From: Algoriphagus lacus
GTDB taxonomy: Bacteria; Bacteroidota; Bacteroidia; Cytophagales; Cyclobacteriaceae
Reading direction: 5' to 3'
Assembly: GCF_003583985.1 (NCBI RefSeq)
Contig: NZ_QXML01000006.1
Location: 248,001 to 312,000, forward strand
Length of the DNA: 64,000 bases
Positions 61,358 through 64,000 of this stretch are shown here, in pieces. Position 1 is the first letter of the stretch; every line of letters begins with the position of its first letter. The notes under the pieces are model-generated. The model saw only the letters and a program-made list of their open reading frames with translations, had not been told where the DNA came from and did no database searches. The position numbers and the translations under genes were made by a program.

Positions 61358-61507
61358 TTAATGATCAGCTTTCTTTTTCTTGGAAAAAGTGCTTCTTGCG
61401 TCCATTGCAGACAATCCAGCACCAATTCCTATAAGAGTACACACTATCAACAGGAAAGTCTGAGCTCCTGGCATAAGTGGTGAACTGAAAATATCTAGTA
61501 GTATCAT
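61358..61507 (-). CDS. 49-residue small membrane protein
   Basis: A short gene: ATG at 61507, stop TAA at 61358-61360. The product begins MILLDIFSSPLMPGAQTF, has one hydrophobic helix (QTFLLIVCTLIGIGAGLSA), then a polar-basic tail ARSTFSKKKKADH: a single-pass membrane protein with positively charged C-terminus. Support: an own promoter-like TATCTTCG on the minus strand (61538-61545), a strong own terminator, and a normal start codon; no other gene would explain these. I recognise no family. Confidence 0.65.
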   Translation of the reverse strand: MILLDIFSSPLMPGAQTFLLIVCTLIGIGAGLSAMDARSTFSKKKKADH

Positions 61508-61537
61508 GTGTTTAATATTGAAATCTTAACGATTGTA

Positions 61538-61545
61538 CGAAGATA
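61538..61545 (-). promoter_or_regulatory. -7-like promoter element TATCTTCG (minus strand)
   Basis: Near match to TAnnTTTG (one mismatch) 30 bases before the ATG of the 49-residue gene; together with the terminator it marks a separate small transcription unit. Confidence 0.45.
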
Positions 61546-61600
61546 AAGACCGACATCGATTTTACCAAAGTAAATATCGGCGTAAGATTAGGATAGGATA

Positions 61601-61801
61601 TTAATCCAAATCGTCTTCGAAGTCCTCGTCTACAATTTCATCTTCGTCCTCGAAATCGTCTTCTTCATCGAAGTCAACGATATTATCATCCAAGAACTCG
61701 GTTTCTTCATCGAGGTCATACTCGTCTTCAAAATCGTCCTCAAATTCATCCTCTTCTTCGAAGTCATCAACTTCATCGAAATCTTCTTCAAAATCCTCCA
61801 T
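61601..61801 (-). CDS. 66-residue extremely acidic protein
   Basis: A 66-residue protein of which 45 residues (68%) are Asp or Glu (24 Asp, 21 Glu), with nine Phe spread regularly among them and no Lys, Arg or His at all. It has no signal peptide or membrane helix and should be disordered and strongly negative, of a type that could mimic nucleic acid or bind a basic protein. Initiates with ATG at 61801 and ends with TAA at 61601. Low complexity makes homology hard to judge. It might be a translation artefact of a repetitive stretch, but an open 66-codon frame with regular Phe spacing argues for a real gene. Confidence 0.6.
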   Translation of the reverse strand: MEDFEEDFDEVDDFEEEDEFEDDFEDEYDLDEETEFLDDNIVDFDEEDDFEDEDEIVDEDFEDDLD

Positions 61802-61858
61802 AGCTTTCTTTAAAGGGTTTTAGTGATTTAAACGGTACGAAATAAGACAAAATTTTAA

Positions 61859-62344
61859 TCACACCAATACAGGCAACTTTAATTTTTTTTCTTGGCCAAA
61901 TTCCAATTCTGGCTCGTTTTCTTCGACCCACTTTTCTCTCAGTACATTAGCCCAGATTTCCATATATAGTATCACATCTTGTCTGGAGTTTTTATTCATT
62001 AGGTCTCTTCGTTCTTTCGGAATTCGAGACAAAATTTTAGGGTCTGACAATCTTTCCAAATGGGCAAGGTCATCCAGCGTCAACCCGTGCTCCAATATTT
62101 TGGAAATCATCAGATCCATCGGAAAACCACTAGTAGGACAGTAATCTAGGAGTTGTTCGTTCCAATCCCCATGCCTTTGCATGGCATACTGGTGTATTTC
62201 TGCTTTAGAAAAATGGGTTAATTCTTGAGCTAGGTTACCGCAGTTGCACGCCCCCATATGTCCCCACTGATAGGCCGCACCATTCGTAAGTTTTGCGACC
62301 GTCTTTTCAATTGCTGCAATAAGTCTAGGATTTGCTTTAGCCAT
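61859..62344 (-). CDS. Conserved-looking cytoplasmic protein with Cys motif, unknown function
   Basis: A 161-residue soluble helical protein. The ATG at 62344 is preferred over 62401, which adds 19 residues with no feature. Notable: WGHMGACNCGNLAQELTH with C-x-C and nearby His, and a third Cys in LDYCPTSGFPMD, together a possible metal or redox site; a basic stretch SRIPKERRDLMNKNSRQDV follows and the C-terminus is acidic. I recognise no family. Neighbours (acidic protein, response regulator) give no clear clue. Confidence 0.75.
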   Translation of the reverse strand: MAKANPRLIAAIEKTVAKLTNGAAYQWGHMGACNCGNLAQELTHFSKAEIHQYAMQRHGDWNEQLLDYCPTSGFPMDLMISKILEHGLTLDDLAHLERLSDPKILSRIPKERRDLMNKNSRQDVILYMEIWANVLREKWVEENEPELEFGQEKKLKLPVLV

Positions 62345-62431
62345 AGTCAATTTGTTTTCGACTATAACCAATTTCGGAAAAGTAGGTTTGGAATGAAACA
62401 ATCAATCAAAAAAAAACTGACCTTTTTTTGA

Positions 62432-62788
62432 TCAGTTGAAGATTGTTTTGATGTATTTCTTAATAAGTGGTTTCGATAAGTAGTCTTTGACCACATGGTA
62501 TTGGCTTGCCTTGGTTATATCCCGTTGATCTACCGAACTGCTTAGGATGTAAATTTGTGCATCATTATCCTCAGGATGAAACTGATCAAGGAAATCCCAT
62601 CCATTCATTTCCGGCATGTTTAGGTCCAGAAAAAGGAAATTGGGCTTAATATCATTGATTTCTTCCAATGCTCTTTTGGCACTATGATATTTGAAAAACT
62701 GACAGGGTTCCTTCACATTCTTGGAAATGAGTTTTTCAGTCACAAAAGTGCTTATGGGATCGTCGTCTATGAGTACAATAGTGAGCAT
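62432..62788 (-). CDS. Single-domain response regulator
   Basis: A 118-residue protein that is only a receiver domain: acidic pocket IDDDPIS (residues 8-10), phospho-acceptor Asp55 in FLFLDLNMPEMNGWDFL, Ser83-85 and Lys106 in YLSKPL. With no output domain it probably acts by protein-protein interaction or as a phosphate sink. No adjacent kinase; the hybrid kinase at 32-35 kb is far away. Of the CheY-like type common in Bacteroidota. Confidence 0.93.
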   Translation of the reverse strand: MLTIVLIDDDPISTFVTEKLISKNVKEPCQFFKYHSAKRALEEINDIKPNFLFLDLNMPEMNGWDFLDQFHPEDNDAQIYILSSSVDQRDITKASQYHVVKDYLSKPLIKKYIKTIFN

Positions 62789-62905
62789 TGAAATGCAAAA
62801 ACCTAGTGCCGAAATACATTATAACTTATACAAAAGTACAAGCTTTTATGACGTGTGCAAATACTTTGCCATAAAACTTGTAACTTTTCTAAGATTATTT
62901 ACCTC

Positions 62906-63214
62906 TCATTTGAACTTTTCCTTCCCAGCAAGCAAATCAAAAAACAACATGAAGTCAGAAGCTAGGCTGTAAAAGGGATATTGGAAGGTTGCTGGTTTAT
63001 TTTTTTCAAAGAAGAAATGCCCGACCCATGCAAATCCATAACCTACAAATGGAATTGAAATCAACCAATAATAATTTCCTGTAATTATTCCGGCGGCTAG
63101 AATGATGAAAATTAGGCCAGTACCCACAAAGTGTAATTTTCTGCAGGTAGGATTTTGATGCTCTTCGAGATAATAGGGGTAAAACTCCCGTAAGGTTTTG
63201 TATTTTTTCTCCAT
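62906..63214 (-). CDS. DUF962 / Mpo1-like membrane protein
   Basis: A 102-residue protein with two hydrophobic hairpins. Signature TLREFYPYYLEEHQNPTCRK and HFVGTGLIFIILAAG, WVGHFFFEKNKPATFQYPFY are the DUF962 pattern, including His residues that in yeast Mpo1 bind iron for 2-hydroxy-fatty-acid alpha-oxidation. The bacterial function is not established. It begins one base after the stop of the DUF4136 gene, so the two are one operon. Confidence 0.88.
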   Translation of the reverse strand: MEKKYKTLREFYPYYLEEHQNPTCRKLHFVGTGLIFIILAAGIITGNYYWLISIPFVGYGFAWVGHFFFEKNKPATFQYPFYSLASDFMLFFDLLAGKEKFK

Positions 63215-63215
63215 G

Positions 63216-63791
63216 TTACTTTTGGGTTTGATTGTTTTGGCTGATGAAGGACTTCAATACTGCATCCAAGGTTTTTTCAACTTTCTTTTCCTTGGTTTTT
63301 GGGCTACTGACTTCTGTTACTCCGGTTAAGGTCATAAGGTATTGGTCTTTGTCTGGATCAATAAAATCAACAATAACTTGGAGTAATTCATAATTACTAG
63401 TAGTTACTCTATTGTATCCGGAATTGTATGGATTGTACATCCATGGGTCATAGACACGATATCCCCAAAATGGATATGGATTCGGATTATTTACTACTTC
63501 CCGTTGTCGGGTGTCTTCGTTTGAATGATACCTTATCACTACATCAGGTTGTTGGGAATCGTATTTCATTCCAGCTTCTTCGAGTGTCTCCTGGAGTTGG
63601 ATTTGAACTAATTCATCTAAAAATTGGGATGAAAAACCTCTCATACCAACCTCTTTGTTAATTATCACAAAGGTTTGATAGGGTTTTGCAATCGGCAACT
63701 CCGTGTTTTCCTTAAAGATCTCAATGGAGCTGCAGGAGGAAAGGGCAATGGTGATCAGAAGAATGAATGCTACTGAATAGTTACGGTTCAT
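63216..63791 (-). CDS. DUF4136 lipoprotein
   Basis: A 191-residue lipoprotein (lipobox SSC, Cys20). The mature part begins with a short polar segment, then a beta/alpha domain: PYQTFVIINKEVGMRGFSSQ, QLQETLEEAGMKYDSQQPDV, VIRYHSNEDTRQREVV, and a Pro/Tyr-rich central run (NPNPYPFWGYRVYDPWMY). This is the DUF4136 layout, common in Bacteroidota and Proteobacteria outer-membrane lipoproteins, function unknown. Co-transcribed with DUF962. Confidence 0.87.
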   Translation of the reverse strand: MNRNYSVAFILLITIALSSCSSIEIFKENTELPIAKPYQTFVIINKEVGMRGFSSQFLDELVQIQLQETLEEAGMKYDSQQPDVVIRYHSNEDTRQREVVNNPNPYPFWGYRVYDPWMYNPYNSGYNRVTTSNYELLQVIVDFIDPDKDQYLMTLTGVTEVSSPKTKEKKVEKTLDAVLKSFISQNNQTQK

Positions 63792-63908
63792 TTTATTGCG
63801 GATTTACAAATCGAAAACTCGATGAGTAATGGAAAGTTAGATTTTCTTCTCTAACGAAAAAACACCTGGCTTTATTCCGAATACCTTCCCGACTTAGTTT
63901 AGGATTGC

Positions 63909-63916
63909 TATTTTTG
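63909..63916 (+). promoter_or_regulatory. -7 promoter element TATTTTTG
   Basis: Exact TAnnTTTG ending 13 bases before the ATG of the partial gene at the window end; a short leader is implied. Confidence 0.55.
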
Positions 63917-63929
63917 GCAAACGAATTTT

Positions 63930-64000
63930 ATGAGCAGGCCTGACTTTGACGATATCTTTATGGAATTGGCGGTGAACCTTGCCAAGCGGTCACATTGCAT
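63930..64000 (+). CDS. dCMP deaminase, N-terminal fragment (continues past window)
   Basis: The window ends 23 codons into an open frame beginning MSRPDFDDIFMELAVNLAKR then SHC, which matches the N-terminus of bacterial deoxycytidylate deaminases (and ComE-like proteins): the R-P-x-F-D-x-x-F-M-x-L-A pattern and the conserved Ser-His-Cys. The enzyme converts dCMP to dUMP. The zinc-binding HAE and PCxxC motifs lie beyond the window, so the call rests on these 23 residues alone. Confidence 0.7.
   Translation, partial: MSRPDFDDIFMELAVNLAKRSHC

Overview
The window looks like chromosomal DNA of a Bacteroidota bacterium of the Cytophagales (Cyclobacteriaceae, Algoriphagus-like). The assignment rests on sequence features rather than on a search: a subtilase with a type IX secretion C-terminal sorting domain, families typical of the phylum (DUF2911, DUF6526, DUF4136, PIG-L deacetylase next to a sodium:solute symporter, single-domain response regulator, DUF2867 oxidoreductase), no strong Shine-Dalgarno sequences, and ten exact copies of the Bacteroidota -7 promoter element TAnnTTTG, each ending 14-32 bases before a start codon. 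Coding density is high and no non-coding stretch exceeds about 300 bases. I saw no rRNA, tRNA, CRISPR array, insertion sequence or prophage.

Layout. 1-8.6 kb: end of a Gfo/Idh oxidoreductase, a DUF2867 oxidoreductase, an aldo/keto reductase, a TrpF-like protein that has lost its catalytic cysteine, a lipoprotein overlapping a T9SS subtilase, rpe and two exported proteins. 8.7-18.1 kb: gyrA with a TPR gene, a PagL-like lipid A deacylase, then a PIG-L deacetylase / 34-residue membrane protein / SSS symporter operon in which the last two overlap by ATGA. 18.2-21.7 kb: DUF2911 protein, GhrA-like reductase, universal stress protein, TPR protein. 21.8-32.4 kb: one long co-directional run, holA - 995-residue TPR protein - outer-membrane barrel - SPOR protein - ExbB - ExbD - TonB-like protein - folC - trmB, mostly with 0-18 base gaps; it looks like a dedicated energised envelope system.

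32.4-44.1 kb (mostly minus strand): a 7TM hybrid histidine kinase, then a four-gene operon SDR - ACAD11-like acyl-CoA dehydrogenase - APH-type kinase - 3-hydroxyacyl-CoA dehydrogenase that resembles the levulinate / 4-hydroxyacyl-CoA degradation logic; an MDR reductase, an amidohydrolase lipoprotein, a TetR regulator and tyrS. 44.3-54.8 kb: a tricorn-like protease, an orphan BlaI-type repressor, a fatty-acid desaturase starting with GTG, a PF04020 membrane protein, a stand-alone AlbA_2 (Schlafen-type) protein, an HDAC-family deacetylase, an OmpH/Skp-like lipoprotein, a bacterial deoxyhypusine-synthase homologue and an OmpA protein. 54.9-64 kb: Tat-exported Gfo/Idh oxidoreductase, GH20 hexosaminidase, AGCS symporter with glycerate kinase, DUF6526, a 49-residue membrane protein, a 66-residue protein that is 68% Asp+Glu with no basic residue, a conserved unknown, a response regulator, DUF962, DUF4136, and the first codons of a dCMP deaminase.

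The points most worth following are the 4-hydroxyacyl-CoA-type operon, the Ton/TPR/SPOR operon, the small proteins (34, 49 and 66 residues), the DHS and HDAC pair in a bacterium expected to lack eIF5A and histones, the cysteine-less TrpF relative, and a terminator whose T-tract ends exactly at a start codon while a promoter sits across its left arm.
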